Assembly (NCBI GenBank): GCA_019112635.1 | Contig: DXIX01000028.1 | Location: forward strand, 47,971-111,970 | DNA length: 64,000 nt | Direction of reading: 5' to 3' | DNA from: Candidatus Blautia intestinigallinarum | GTDB taxonomy: Bacteria > Bacillota > Clostridia > Lachnospirales > Lachnospiraceae | Shown here: one piece after another, positions 13,504 through 23,306 of the stretch | Layout of the letters: each line of letters starts with the position of its first letter | Numbering within the stretch: the stretch's first letter is position 1 | Program-made: the position numbers and the translations under genes | Notes under the pieces: model-generated | The model's database searches: none | What the model saw: only the letters and a program-made list of their open reading frames with translations | Told to the model about the DNA's origin: nothing

Positions 13504-14441
13504 CCTTCCTCTGAGTGAATATCCACGTTCAAAAGCTGTCTCTCATAATTCTCAGGCCTCTTCCGCCATTCCATCGGCGTCACTCCCATAATCTGTTTAA
13601 AATTCCGGTTAAACGTGGAACTGGTTGTAAATCCGCATTTGTGCGCCACATCCACAATCGGCTCTTCTGTCTTCTCCAGATGATCGCAGGCCACATGAAC
13701 ACGCACAAAATTAATATATTCCAAAGGGCTCATCTGCATATAATAAGAAAAGATTCTGCGAAAGTGGGTCTCGCTGATGTGAACCTGATCCGCCAGATCC
13801 TTCACCCGCAGAGGCTCCATATAGTGTACACTGATATAATCCAACACCTTTGTGATCACTGTCGTCAGCTCTTCTCCCTCCGACCACTCCTTCTCTTCCT
13901 CCTTACGGTTGATACGGGCAATGTTCACCAGCAGTCCTAAGAGAACTCCTTTTGCCTCCTCCAGATAGAACTCCTCGCTGGCGCGCATAATGTCCATGAG
14001 TCTGAGAATCATCCGCGCGATCACCGCATATTCCTCCGCCTTCAGAAACATGGCCCTGGAATTAATCCTCTGAATCAGAAATTCTGCCTGCCCCGGATTG
14101 TCATAGTAGAAATGACGCAGAAACCCTTCCACATCCACGAACAGATATTCCCAGCTGCTCAGCTTGCCAGGATCACTGTTGGTAGTGTGGGGATAATTCT
14201 TGGGAATAATGCTGAATTCTTCCCCGTGGAAACGGACGTCTTCTTTTCCCAGCGTCAGAATTCCATCCCCGCTGTAACAGTAACCAATCTCCATATAATT
14301 GTGAAAATGAAGATAGTCAATGTCTCTGCCATATTCCTGGGTCCATTTTTTCCCCAGAAGTGCCTGAAGAGGACTTCCCGGCGGCATCTGATAATACCGA
14401 AACTCAATCTTATCCCTTTTTTTCCTTCTGCTCATCTTCAT
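13497..14441 (-). CDS. AraC family transcriptional regulator
   Basis: C-terminal HTH (HISETHFRRIFSYYMQMSPLEYINFVRV, GFTTSSTFNRNFKQIMGVTPMEWRK); start taken at MKMSRRKK. Confidence 0.87.
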   Translation of the reverse strand: MKMSRRKKRDKIEFRYYQMPPGSPLQALLGKKWTQEYGRDIDYLHFHNYMEIGYCYSGDGILTLGKEDVRFHGEEFSIIPKNYPHTTNSDPGKLSSWEYLFVDVEGFLRHFYYDNPGQAEFLIQRINSRAMFLKAEEYAVIARMILRLMDIMRASEEFYLEEAKGVLLGLLVNIARINRKEEEKEWSEGEELTTVITKVLDYISVHYMEPLRVKDLADQVHISETHFRRIFSYYMQMSPLEYINFVRVHVACDHLEKTEEPIVDVAHKCGFTTSSTFNRNFKQIMGVTPMEWRKRPENYERQLLNVDIHSEEGW

Positions 14442-15798
14442 CACTCCTGCCTTCCGATATTTTGAACTCTTTCTTCTCCCATGCACCGGAATAATACCGA
14501 ACAGCTCCCACAAGAGCCGCACAGATCCAGGTGATCGGGGACACAAACCAAAGACCTCTGTATCCAAAAAGCATTGGAAGCAAAAAAGCACAGCCAATCC
14601 TTGTGATGACTTCGCTGACTCCCATCAATACGGTCACTGCCACATCCCCGGTAGCCCTCAGAATGTTGTGATAGACTACCAGAATGCCTCCGGCCAGGAA
14701 AAATACAGTAAAAATCCGCATATATTCGATTCCATACTGAATCGCCTCCGGTGTACCGGTGAAAGCCCTCATAATCGGCCCTGCCAGGAAGAACACAGCC
14801 GGGCAGAACACACCATAGCAGATCACATTCAGAAGATACGCACTTCGCACTCCCTTTTTCACCCGCAGCAGATTCCCCGCGCCGGCATTCTGCCCGGCAA
14901 AGGTACCCATGGAGGATCCGATGGCGTCCGCCAGCTGAAACCCCAGTCCTTCCACTTTCATGCACACACCGTAGGCGACAATCATCGCTGTGCCATAGGT
15001 ATTGATCACCGCCTGGAGCGTCATATCTGAGATGGAAATGATACTCATCTGCAGTCCCGTGGGCAATCCGTAACGCAGTACCTGTCCCACCAGATACCCG
15101 TCCGGCCGCCATTTTCTTCTCGGCACGCGCAGAACCGGAAGAATCCAAAGGGCGTAGATAAGGCACAGAATTCCCGATACCAGCTGGGATAAGACTGTGG
15201 CAAAGGCAGCACCGGCCACTCCCATGGGCATCCAGGACACGAATGCAATATCCAGAATTACATTCAGAATACTGGACAAAATCAAAAAAATCAGAGGGAC
15301 AACAGAATTTCCCATTGCCCTGAGCACTGCTGAGGCAAAATTATACAGCATAGTGGCCGCACATCCCAGATAGATAACCACAAGATATGTATACGCCTGG
15401 GGCATCAGCTCTTCGCTGGTCTGAAGCACCTGCAGCAGAGGACGGGCTGTCCATACCCCAAGCAAAGTCACAAGAACCGCAACCCACAAAGACACATGGG
15501 CTCCCGCGGTGAATGTCTCCTGTATTTTCTTTTTCTCCCCCGCTCCGTAGAACTGAGAGATCACCACACTCACACCGGTGGTGACTCCCATCATAATCGA
15601 GAACATCATATACATGGCAGATCCGGAGATACTCACGGCCGCCAGTGCCTGGTCCCCCAGATATCTGCCCACAATATAGGTATCCGCGAAATTATAAATT
15701 CTCTGACAGAGCATTCCCAGAAGAACCGGGAGACCAAAAACTGCCATCTGGCGCAGCACAGGTCCCCGGGTCATATCCATTGTCTGTTCCTTCTTCAT
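14410..15798 (-). CDS. MATE family efflux transporter
   Basis: 462 aa, 12 TM; MATE N-terminal block LRQMAVFGLPVLLGMLCQRIYNFADTYIVGRYLG. Confidence 0.92.
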   Translation of the reverse strand: MKKEQTMDMTRGPVLRQMAVFGLPVLLGMLCQRIYNFADTYIVGRYLGDQALAAVSISGSAMYMMFSIMMGVTTGVSVVISQFYGAGEKKKIQETFTAGAHVSLWVAVLVTLLGVWTARPLLQVLQTSEELMPQAYTYLVVIYLGCAATMLYNFASAVLRAMGNSVVPLIFLILSSILNVILDIAFVSWMPMGVAGAAFATVLSQLVSGILCLIYALWILPVLRVPRRKWRPDGYLVGQVLRYGLPTGLQMSIISISDMTLQAVINTYGTAMIVAYGVCMKVEGLGFQLADAIGSSMGTFAGQNAGAGNLLRVKKGVRSAYLLNVICYGVFCPAVFFLAGPIMRAFTGTPEAIQYGIEYMRIFTVFFLAGGILVVYHNILRATGDVAVTVLMGVSEVITRIGCAFLLPMLFGYRGLWFVSPITWICAALVGAVRYYSGAWEKKEFKISEGRSDEDEQKEKKG

Positions 15799-15801
15799 GA
15801 C

Positions 15802-17964
15802 TTAGATCTCATACCAGCGAATCTCATTGGCGCCAAGATCCACCTGGAAGCTGGAACCGTCTCCACGGTAAACGGTTGTACTCTGAGGTTCATAAGTATT
15901 GTTGACCACACAGAACTTGCCGTTTTTGACGTAAGCATGAACTTCCACATTGAAATTCTCACTGAACCACCGGCGCAGATTTTCTTCGTCATGGGCAGCC
16001 CACAGAATTGCCCGATAAAGGATTCTGCTGTTCTCGAAACTATACGGCAATCCACTGATATACACACAGCGTCCCTCTCCGAATTCCTTCACCGCCATCT
16101 GAACCTCCCGGTCTCTCTGCACCAGAATTTTGGTGCCTTCCAGAGCATAGATATTTTTCTTGCCCTCACCGAAATCAATCTCACCGGTACAGTCTTCCTT
16201 GATGAAATGGTCATGTTCTTCCCAGTTATATTTGTCCACATTCAGCGTGAATCCCGTCTCCTTCTCCACTCCCATCACCGTAGCCAGCTGGAAGAAATGC
16301 CCCTCATACTGGTGAGCCGAAGGCTCTCCCACACCGATAAAACCGCCGCCCCGATAGATGAATCTCTTGACGGCTGTGATAATCTTCTCGTCCGTCCAAT
16401 TCTCTCCTCCTGTGTACGCCGTGTCCGCATCTCCCACATTCAGGATCACATCCAGGTCGTCCAGAATTCCGGGATCCCGGCGGATATCATCAAAACTGAT
16501 GAACCGCACGTCAAAAGGAGCACCGCTTAAGGCTTCCATGATGCCTGCATAAGAATAATTCTGCTTATGATAAATAGCATGGTGAACCATATGATTGCCC
16601 CAGGCTCTCATCTTTCCCCAGCAGTTTAAAACTGCCACTTTCTTGATACAATAGGGTGTCGTCCCTTTGATATTCTCATAGAGAGTCCGAAACTCCTCAC
16701 AGACACTCTCCACATAATCTATGAAATCCGGAAATTTCATGGCCAGTTTCAGGTATCCTCCGTAGCCGATCCGGTCAATGGGGCTTCTCAGAATCGCACG
16801 TCTCGCCGTCACCCAGTTCACCTTCGCCTCTTTCACCGGGTCTCCTCCTTCATGGAAGGTATCCGGGAAAAAATAGGGCAGGAACCGACCCTCGGTATAT
16901 TTCACACCTTTGATATCACTGATCAGACGAAGCGTGGCACCGTTTCCCACACTTCCCACCACAGCGTCCAGTCCGATGTCTTGGAATTCTTCCATAAAAG
17001 GCTCCATGCCAATCCAGTGATCTCCCAGGAACATCATGGCTTCCTTGCCGCATTCGTGTGTGATGTCCACCATCTCTCTGGCCAGCTTCGCCACCTCTCT
17101 TCTCTGGAAATTCTGAAAATCCAGAAATTCTTTTGACGGAATCCGGTAGGTATTATTCATATATCCCTGGTCGATGATGAACTCCGGGCGGAACCGGTAA
17201 CCGACTTCTTGTTCAAACTGTTCCAGAATATAAGGGCTTACCGAAGCAGAATACCCATACCAGTCCACATACTTTTCCCGGGCCAGCTCATCAAAAATCA
17301 ACGTAAACTGATGGAAAAAAGTTGTGTACCGGATCACATCCACATAAGGATGGTCCGCAATAAATTTTCTCAGACGTTCCATGGAATACCGGTGCGTCTT
17401 CGGCTGCCGCACATCGAAGGTAATCTGTTTTTCGAAATCTTTCCATCCATTGGTCACGGCATTATACATATGTACCGGATCCCACATGATATAAGCGAGA
17501 AAACTCACGGTGTAATCATGGAATTCTCTGGGATCCCTCAGAATCACATCTCCCTGGTCCGCGTCATAACTCCACTCCCCGGCGGGAACCACCTCTCCTG
17601 TGGTACGGTCAATGACCTCCCACCATCTGGCAATGTCATCCCGGTCGTTCACCTTCAGCATGTCCGGATAGAGGTGATCCATCAGGTGAATTCTCAGACT
17701 GCCGCCCACAGCAGTGTAGAACGACGTCATAATGTACATCTGCTGAATCTCATCCGGATTGGCTTTCGCCCAGGCGTTGTCCTTCCTGGTTGTATAATAA
17801 GTTGAATAGACCTTTGCATCCACATTCTTCAATTCTTCCGGATAATCGGTACCGTCACAGTCGCGAATCGCGTCAGCCCCCCATCTTCTGGCCAGCTTTA
17901 TAGTCTCAGGCACCACATCCACATCTGTGGGGATGGTCACTCTCCCCTTCGTATGTTCTCTCAC
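15802..17964 (-). CDS. GH112 phosphorylase (galacto-N-biose/lacto-N-biose or galactosyl-rhamnose phosphorylase)
   Basis: GRVTIPTDVDVVPETIKLARRWGADAIRDCDGTDYP N-terminus characteristic of GH112; GTG start at 17964 follows AAAGGAGAACCATA. Confidence 0.88.
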   Translation of the reverse strand: MREHTKGRVTIPTDVDVVPETIKLARRWGADAIRDCDGTDYPEELKNVDAKVYSTYYTTRKDNAWAKANPDEIQQMYIMTSFYTAVGGSLRIHLMDHLYPDMLKVNDRDDIARWWEVIDRTTGEVVPAGEWSYDADQGDVILRDPREFHDYTVSFLAYIMWDPVHMYNAVTNGWKDFEKQITFDVRQPKTHRYSMERLRKFIADHPYVDVIRYTTFFHQFTLIFDELAREKYVDWYGYSASVSPYILEQFEQEVGYRFRPEFIIDQGYMNNTYRIPSKEFLDFQNFQRREVAKLAREMVDITHECGKEAMMFLGDHWIGMEPFMEEFQDIGLDAVVGSVGNGATLRLISDIKGVKYTEGRFLPYFFPDTFHEGGDPVKEAKVNWVTARRAILRSPIDRIGYGGYLKLAMKFPDFIDYVESVCEEFRTLYENIKGTTPYCIKKVAVLNCWGKMRAWGNHMVHHAIYHKQNYSYAGIMEALSGAPFDVRFISFDDIRRDPGILDDLDVILNVGDADTAYTGGENWTDEKIITAVKRFIYRGGGFIGVGEPSAHQYEGHFFQLATVMGVEKETGFTLNVDKYNWEEHDHFIKEDCTGEIDFGEGKKNIYALEGTKILVQRDREVQMAVKEFGEGRCVYISGLPYSFENSRILYRAILWAAHDEENLRRWFSENFNVEVHAYVKNGKFCVVNNTYEPQSTTVYRGDGSSFQVDLGANEIRWYEI

Positions 17965-18081
17965 TATGGTTCTCCTTTCGGCTGTGTATTTTGTATTCAC
18001 TTTATTATATTATTTCATAATCTCATCACAGTCAATTTACAGATGAAAAAAATATCTCAAATCTTTCCCCGCTCCATTCTC

Positions 18082-18110
18082 TTGCAATCTTTTTCGATAT
18101 GCGCTATACT
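18082..18110 (+). promoter_or_regulatory. Sigma-A-like promoter for marR gene
   Basis: TTGCAA (18082-18087), 17 bp spacer, TATACT (18105-18110). Confidence 0.65.
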
Positions 18111-18126
18111 TGAAATATCAATTTTG

Positions 18127-18138
18127 TTAAACGTTTAA
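18127..18138. promoter_or_regulatory. Perfect 12-bp palindrome TTAAACGTTTAA, candidate operator
   Basis: Perfect dyad between the predicted promoter and the MarR start codon. Confidence 0.55.
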
Positions 18139-18158
18139 TTATTTCAGAGGTAATCAAT

Positions 18159-18626
18159 ATGGATGATGAATTAAAAGAACGTTTCTTCAACACAATGATG
18201 TGTTTTCGGAAACTGGAAGCCGCCTTCTCCATCGAGTGTGAAATGCAGATGAATGAGATGGCAATTCTACATAACATCACAGGAAACTGCAGCTGCCAGG
18301 AATGTACCTGCATGAATCTGGACGTCCCCAAAATGCAGGAGAAGCTCCAGATCTCAAAGCCTGCCGTCTCCTACATTCTCAATGCCCTGGAGAAGAAGAA
18401 CTATATTGTCCGGGAGATTGACCCCAAAGACCGCAGGAAAATCACCATCTCCACCACACCGGAAGGAGAAGCTGCCGCAGAGCGCTCCCTGGAACGCTAC
18501 GATGCCGTCTGGTCTGATATTCTCACACGTTTCGGTGAAGACAATATGCGCCAGCTGCTGGATCTTCTCACCGATCTCAACGAACTCTACGCTTCCATGG
18601 ATCCAAAGAAAAAGTGTTCCAAATAA
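18159..18626 (+). CDS. MarR family transcriptional regulator
   Basis: wHTH LQISKPAVSYILNALEKKNYIVREIDPKDRRKITISTTPEG. Confidence 0.88.
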   Translation: MDDELKERFFNTMMCFRKLEAAFSIECEMQMNEMAILHNITGNCSCQECTCMNLDVPKMQEKLQISKPAVSYILNALEKKNYIVREIDPKDRRKITISTTPEGEAAAERSLERYDAVWSDILTRFGEDNMRQLLDLLTDLNELYASMDPKKKCSK

Positions 18627-18637
18627 AAGTGAAATAA

Positions 18638-18683
18638 AAAAGGGATTGCAAAAACACTCAACGTTTTTTGCAATCCCTTTTTT
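18638..18683. terminator. Bidirectional intrinsic terminator (marR/clpC)
   Basis: aaaagggattgcaaaaa...cgttttttgcaatccctttttt between convergent genes. Confidence 0.85.
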
Positions 18684-18720
18684 CAATCGAAAAATCTTTC
18701 GCGCCGCGGCATCTGAATAC

Positions 18721-21171
18721 TTATGCCATACTGTACTCCCTTTCCGACACCGTCAGGTGAATCTCTCCCTCCTGTCCCACTGCTGTGAGCAGTTCTTCGG
18801 AATGGAAATCATCTCTGAGCATCTCATCTGCAACCATATTCTGAAGCGTGGACTGGATGGTTCTGCGCAGAGGCCGTGCCCCGTACACGGGATCATACCC
18901 CTTCTCCACCAGCACATCAATGGCACTGTCCTCCACCTTCAGATGGATTCCCTGTCTGTTCATCCTCTCAGAGAACTGCCGGATCATATGAACCGCAATC
19001 TTGCGCACATCCTCTCTCTCCAGCTGATGAAATACCAAAATATCGTCCAGCCGGTTCAGAAATTCAGGCTGGAATGTACGCTTCACTTCTTCCATCACCT
19101 TGCTGCGGATCTCTTCAATACTTCTGGTCTCCCGCTGCTCGCTCTCCTGGGCGAATCCCAGAGAACTTCTCCCCTGTATATCCCTTGCCCCCACATTGGA
19201 GGTGAGAACAATGATGGTATTCTTGAAGCTGACGGTCCGTCCCTGGGAATCGGTGAGACGCCCGTCATCCATAATCTGAAGCAGTGCGTTCCACACATCC
19301 GGATGCGCTTTCTCAATCTCATCAAACAGAACAATGCTATATGGTTTCTTCCTCACCTGCTCCGTGAGTTGTCCGCCTTCCTCATAGCCCACATATCCTG
19401 GCGGTGAGCCAATCAATTTAGATACTGTGTAAGACTCCATATACTCTGACATATCCAGCCGGATAATAGCATTCTCATCCTGGAACAGAGCGTCCGCCAG
19501 AGTCCGGCACAGCTCCGTCTTGCCTACCCCCGTCGGTCCCAGGAACAGAAACGATCCCATTGGACGGTTGGGATCTGCCACACCGGTCCGCCCTCTGCGG
19601 ATAGCCCTTGCCACAGCCGTCACCGCTTCATCCTGTCCGATCACCCGCTCATGAAGAGTCTTCTCCAGGTTGCGGAGCCGCTGAGTCTCATCCTGAGTCA
19701 GCATAGTTACCGGTATTCCCGTCCACATGGATACCACCTGGGCGATATCCTCCTTGCCCACGCTTCCGTTTTGCTCCTGTCTCCAGATTCGTTTCTTCTC
19801 TTTCAGCTCATTTTGAAGTTCTTTCTGTCTGTCACGCAGCACCGCGGCCTTCTCATACTCCTGTGCGTCCGCGGCCTCCTTCTTCTCTCTTCCCACAGTA
19901 TGAATCTCATCTTCGATCACCTGCAGATAGGGCGGAATCTCCATGCTCTTGGTACGGATCCTGGACGCTGCCTCATCAATCAGATCAATCGCTTTGTCCG
20001 GCAGAAATCTGTCCGGAATATACCTCACAGACAGTTCCACCGCCGCACGGACCGCTTCGTCTGTGATTTTCAAATGATGGAACTCCTCGTAAGTCTGCTT
20101 AAGCCCCTGGAGAATCTCTATGGCATCCTCCTGGCCGGGTTCCTCCACCATCACAGGCTGAAACCTTCTCTCCAGAGCCGCATCCTTCTCGATATGCTTC
20201 CGGTATTCCGACAGCGTAGTCGCGCCGATGATCCGCACTTTTCCCCTGGCAAGAACCGGTTTCAGAATATTGGCCGCATCCATGGCCTCACTTCCGCCTG
20301 CCCCGGCACCCATGATGGTATGCAGTTCATCCAGAAACAGAATCACATTCTCCTGAGATTCCGCTTCCTTTAGAAACGCTTTCATACGTTCCTCAAAATC
20401 TCCACGGAATTTAGTCCCGGATATCATCCCTACCAGATCCACCTCAATAATTTTATAATCCTTCAGATTCTCCGGGATATGGCCGACAGCAATTCTCTGG
20501 GCAAGTCCCTCGATGATTGCTGTCTTTCCCACACCTGGCTCTCCCACCAGGACCGGATTGTTCTTCGTCCTCCTGGAGAGAATCTGAACCAGGCGTTCCA
20601 CCACATTCTCCCGGCCGATCATCGGGTCAAATTCTCCTTCTGAAGCCTTCTGGGTGATATCTTCCCCATATTTCAAAAGGGCAGATTCTTCCTTCTCTTC
20701 CTCCGCGGCGGCCGTCTCCTGTGAATCTTCCCATCCGCTCTCGCTCTGGAAATCTTTCTGAATCTCATGAAGGTCGATATCCAGCGAAAGCAAAAGCTGG
20801 GCTGCCGCACTCTCCTCGGTCTCAATCAGTCCCCACAGCAAGTCTTCCGGCTCCGTCTTCTCATGTCCCAGATGATTGGCGTGTACCTCTGAAAGATGCA
20901 AAACCTCATCCGCCTCCTCAGAAATCTGAATGGCCCTCGGTCTGCCTTCTTCCACGATACTTCTGTCATATTTACTTATGTATTTCTCTATCAGCTTATC
21001 GTCCACTCCGTATTTTCTGAGAAATTCTCCTGTATGTCCACCGCTGCGGCTCAAAGCCCACAGGAAATGTTCACTTCCCACGAAGCCATGTCCTTTGCGC
21101 AGTGCGAACTGGAGCGCACTCTGAAAAATCTGCAGCGTCCGCTGGCTGTACGCCCCCAAATTAATTCTCAT
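18721..21171 (-). CDS. clpC: ATP-dependent Clp protease ATP-binding subunit ClpC
   Basis: Two AAA+ domains ([33 protein letters not shown]), Clp_N repeats, UVR-like middle region; 816 aa. Confidence 0.93.
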   Translation of the reverse strand: MRINLGAYSQRTLQIFQSALQFALRKGHGFVGSEHFLWALSRSGGHTGEFLRKYGVDDKLIEKYISKYDRSIVEEGRPRAIQISEEADEVLHLSEVHANHLGHEKTEPEDLLWGLIETEESAAAQLLLSLDIDLHEIQKDFQSESGWEDSQETAAAEEEKEESALLKYGEDITQKASEGEFDPMIGRENVVERLVQILSRRTKNNPVLVGEPGVGKTAIIEGLAQRIAVGHIPENLKDYKIIEVDLVGMISGTKFRGDFEERMKAFLKEAESQENVILFLDELHTIMGAGAGGSEAMDAANILKPVLARGKVRIIGATTLSEYRKHIEKDAALERRFQPVMVEEPGQEDAIEILQGLKQTYEEFHHLKITDEAVRAAVELSVRYIPDRFLPDKAIDLIDEAASRIRTKSMEIPPYLQVIEDEIHTVGREKKEAADAQEYEKAAVLRDRQKELQNELKEKKRIWRQEQNGSVGKEDIAQVVSMWTGIPVTMLTQDETQRLRNLEKTLHERVIGQDEAVTAVARAIRRGRTGVADPNRPMGSFLFLGPTGVGKTELCRTLADALFQDENAIIRLDMSEYMESYTVSKLIGSPPGYVGYEEGGQLTEQVRKKPYSIVLFDEIEKAHPDVWNALLQIMDDGRLTDSQGRTVSFKNTIIVLTSNVGARDIQGRSSLGFAQESEQRETRSIEEIRSKVMEEVKRTFQPEFLNRLDDILVFHQLEREDVRKIAVHMIRQFSERMNRQGIHLKVEDSAIDVLVEKGYDPVYGARPLRRTIQSTLQNMVADEMLRDDFHSEELLTAVGQEGEIHLTVSEREYSMA

Positions 21172-21529
21172 GGGAACACACCTCCTTTTTCATAACCGCA
21201 ATATCATCCCGCAGTTTCGCAGCCTCCTCGTAATCTTCCTGTTCCGCTGCCTGTTCCAGCCTGAACTGGAGCACTTTCAGCTTTCTCTCCTTTTTCAGCT
21301 CTTCCTGGGCGCTCTCCGGGAATGCCCGGTAACCAAGCTTTCTCGGCTCCGGCTTGCCCGGCCACCATCCGGAATAATTTTTAAAAGCTTCTTCCTGACC
21401 GGATGCTTTCGCCTGCTCCCACACCTTATTCAGACAATCCTGACAGATGGAGATCTGATACTGCACACCCATATAATTTACATAGAACACCTTATCGGCA
21501 TCTCTTTGATTACAAAACTGACACTTCAT
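21161..21529 (-). CDS. McsA-like protein with UvrB/UvrC motif
   Basis: MKCQFCNQRDAD... CxxC zinc motifs; C-terminal EQEDYEEAAKLRDDIAVMK UVR motif; overlaps clpC. Confidence 0.82.
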   Translation of the reverse strand: MKCQFCNQRDADKVFYVNYMGVQYQISICQDCLNKVWEQAKASGQEEAFKNYSGWWPGKPEPRKLGYRAFPESAQEELKKERKLKVLQFRLEQAAEQEDYEEAAKLRDDIAVMKKEVCSHEN

Positions 21530-21676
21530 ATAAAAATTCACCTCTTCCACTCCGCGAGGATGCGCAGAGATAAAGTAAAAATTAAATAGTTAAGTTTTTA
21601 ATAATATAGCACATAACAATATAAGTGTCAATATATTTGCAGAATTCACAGAAAAATCACAGGTTTTCCTGCGAAA

Positions 21677-21722
21677 TAAAAAAGATACCAGCCCGCTTTT
21701 TTCGCCGACCGGTATCTTTTTT
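21677..21722 (-). terminator. Intrinsic terminator-like hairpin
   Basis: aaaaaagatacc...ggtatctttttt inverted repeat with T-runs on both strands; presumed to end the Ser/Asp lipoprotein transcript or flank the mcsA promoter. Confidence 0.6.
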
Positions 21723-21767
21723 CAACACAAAACAACGATTTTAGAAATCAATCATCTTATGAAGGGC

Positions 21768-22097
21768 TTAATAGGTATCTGCTGTGCTCTCGCTGTCTGT
21801 GCTGCTATCTGTACTGCTGCTGTCACTGTCATCACTCAGACTGGTACTGCTTTCCGTACTCTCATCTGTGTCATCCGAACTATAACTGTCACTCGTATCA
21901 CTGCTGTCGGTATCATCAGAACTATAGCTGCCCGTATCACTTTCAGTATCATCAGAACTATAGCTGCTCGTATCACTTTCGCTTTCTGTGCTGGTACTGT
22001 CCTCACTGTCTGAACCGCAGCCTGCGAAGGCTCCGATACACAAAACTGCCACGCATGTTGCTGCAAATAATCTCAGATATCTTCTCTTGTCTCTCAT
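21768..22097 (-). CDS. Small lipoprotein with Ser/Asp/Thr-rich low-complexity repeats
   Basis: Lipobox LCIGAFAGCGSD; repeats SYSSDDTESDTG / SYSSDDTDSSDTSD / SYSSDDTDEST. Confidence 0.65.
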   Translation of the reverse strand: MRDKRRYLRLFAATCVAVLCIGAFAGCGSDSEDSTSTESESDTSSYSSDDTESDTGSYSSDDTDSSDTSDSYSSDDTDESTESSTSLSDDSDSSSTDSSTDSESTADTY

Positions 22098-22214
22098 AAA
22101 TTGCTCCTTTCTGCGAAAACAATTCTCTGCTTTTCTTTAACAAGATCAAGTATACCTACGATTTGTGACTGCTTTTTGATCATTTTCCGATTTTTCTGTG
22201 AAAATACGCTTAGT

Positions 22215-22697
22215 TTAGTCGCCTGCACACAGCACAATCACACGCTGGGGAGTCGTCTGAGGCGGAAGACTGCGGGTCGTGGAAGTATAGTACACCAGAA
22301 GATCCGAATTCCCCGGACTGCATAAGAAGCGCTGTCCGTTCATCGTCTCCACATTCGTCATGGGTGACAGATTCAAGGTCAAGGACTGATCCGCCGCTGT
22401 CAGATTCTCATCAAAATAACCAAGCGCCACATCCTGATTTCTTCTCAGAACCGTAACAATCTCTGCCTGATATCTGGGTGGATAGACAGCCGGGACAGGA
22501 AGATTTCCATCGTAAAATGCCGCGATCCGCATCCCCCGGCGAAGCCTCACCCGGTCTATCACAACCGTATCCCCAGATACAATCAGATTCACCATCCCTT
22601 CTCCAGTCCGAACAGTCAGCATCTGTGTACAGCAGGATTCTCCCACTTGAATATTGTGGATCACTCCAATGATTTTCCGGTAAGAAGAATAGTCCAT
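22215..22697 (-). CDS. Conserved hypothetical protein
   Basis: 160 aa ORF with own upstream region and no overlapping better ORF. Confidence 0.6.
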   Translation of the reverse strand: MDYSSYRKIIGVIHNIQVGESCCTQMLTVRTGEGMVNLIVSGDTVVIDRVRLRRGMRIAAFYDGNLPVPAVYPPRYQAEIVTVLRRNQDVALGYFDENLTAADQSLTLNLSPMTNVETMNGQRFLCSPGNSDLLVYYTSTTRSLPPQTTPQRVIVLCAGD

Positions 22698-22757
22698 AGC
22701 AAAAAATTCCTTTTTTTCTTAGCATATGTGTCTTACCGGGAAATGTGTGCTCTGGCA

Positions 22758-23306
22758 TCAGGCAATCAGAAAACAGCTGGTATAAGCGATCGTGCAAGGA
22801 CCATAATAATAAGGAAGCTGGTTATCCTGGCAAACCTGGGTCACCAGCATCCCGTAAGCCTCCATGGAAGCAAAGCTCTGACCAGGAAAACGGCAGGGCT
22901 CATCCGGATAAGTACAGGAAACACACTTGGTACAAGCCCCTGCGCCGATAGCCAGCATTTCTGGATAAACCGGACGCAGCAGCTTCTCCAGTTCCACAAA
23001 ATGCTTTTTGTGGGCACTCTCCGCCTCCATCATTCCCTCTCCATCCAGAGAATCCTCCAACTCTCCCACCGTCTGAACAAGAATTCCCCATTGATACCGG
23101 CGAATTTTCTTCTCACATTCTTCCAGGCTTCCACAGGCCGGAGGGCAGTTCCAGCTTTTGTCATACATATGGCAGGAATTGCTGGCACACATCTGCCGTA
23201 CTTCCGGCATCAGCTGAATGGTGGACACATCCAGAAACGCCGCATGTGTAAACCCTGTCTCTTCTGCCATCTTCTTCAGTCTCTCAAATTCCTCGTTCTT
23301 TGTCAC
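22758..23306 (-). CDS. DUF2284-like cysteine-rich metal-binding protein
   Basis: Multiple conserved Cys: CNYDKSWNCPPACGSLEECE-like region and GACTKCVSCTYPDEPCRFP. Confidence 0.78.
   Translation of the reverse strand: MTKNEEFERLKKMAEETGFTHAAFLDVSTIQLMPEVRQMCASNSCHMYDKSWNCPPACGSLEECEKKIRRYQWGILVQTVGELEDSLDGEGMMEAESAHKKHFVELEKLLRPVYPEMLAIGAGACTKCVSCTYPDEPCRFPGQSFASMEAYGMLVTQVCQDNQLPYYYGPCTIAYTSCFLIA

Noticed and set aside
14441-15166. 241-aa minus-strand ORF in another frame of the MATE gene
   Set aside because: Same-strand alternate frame, Gly/Arg/Ser-rich, no motif; the MATE frame is clearly the real one.
15496-16530. 344-aa plus-strand ORF
   Set aside because: Antisense to GH112 and MATE genes; shadow ORF.
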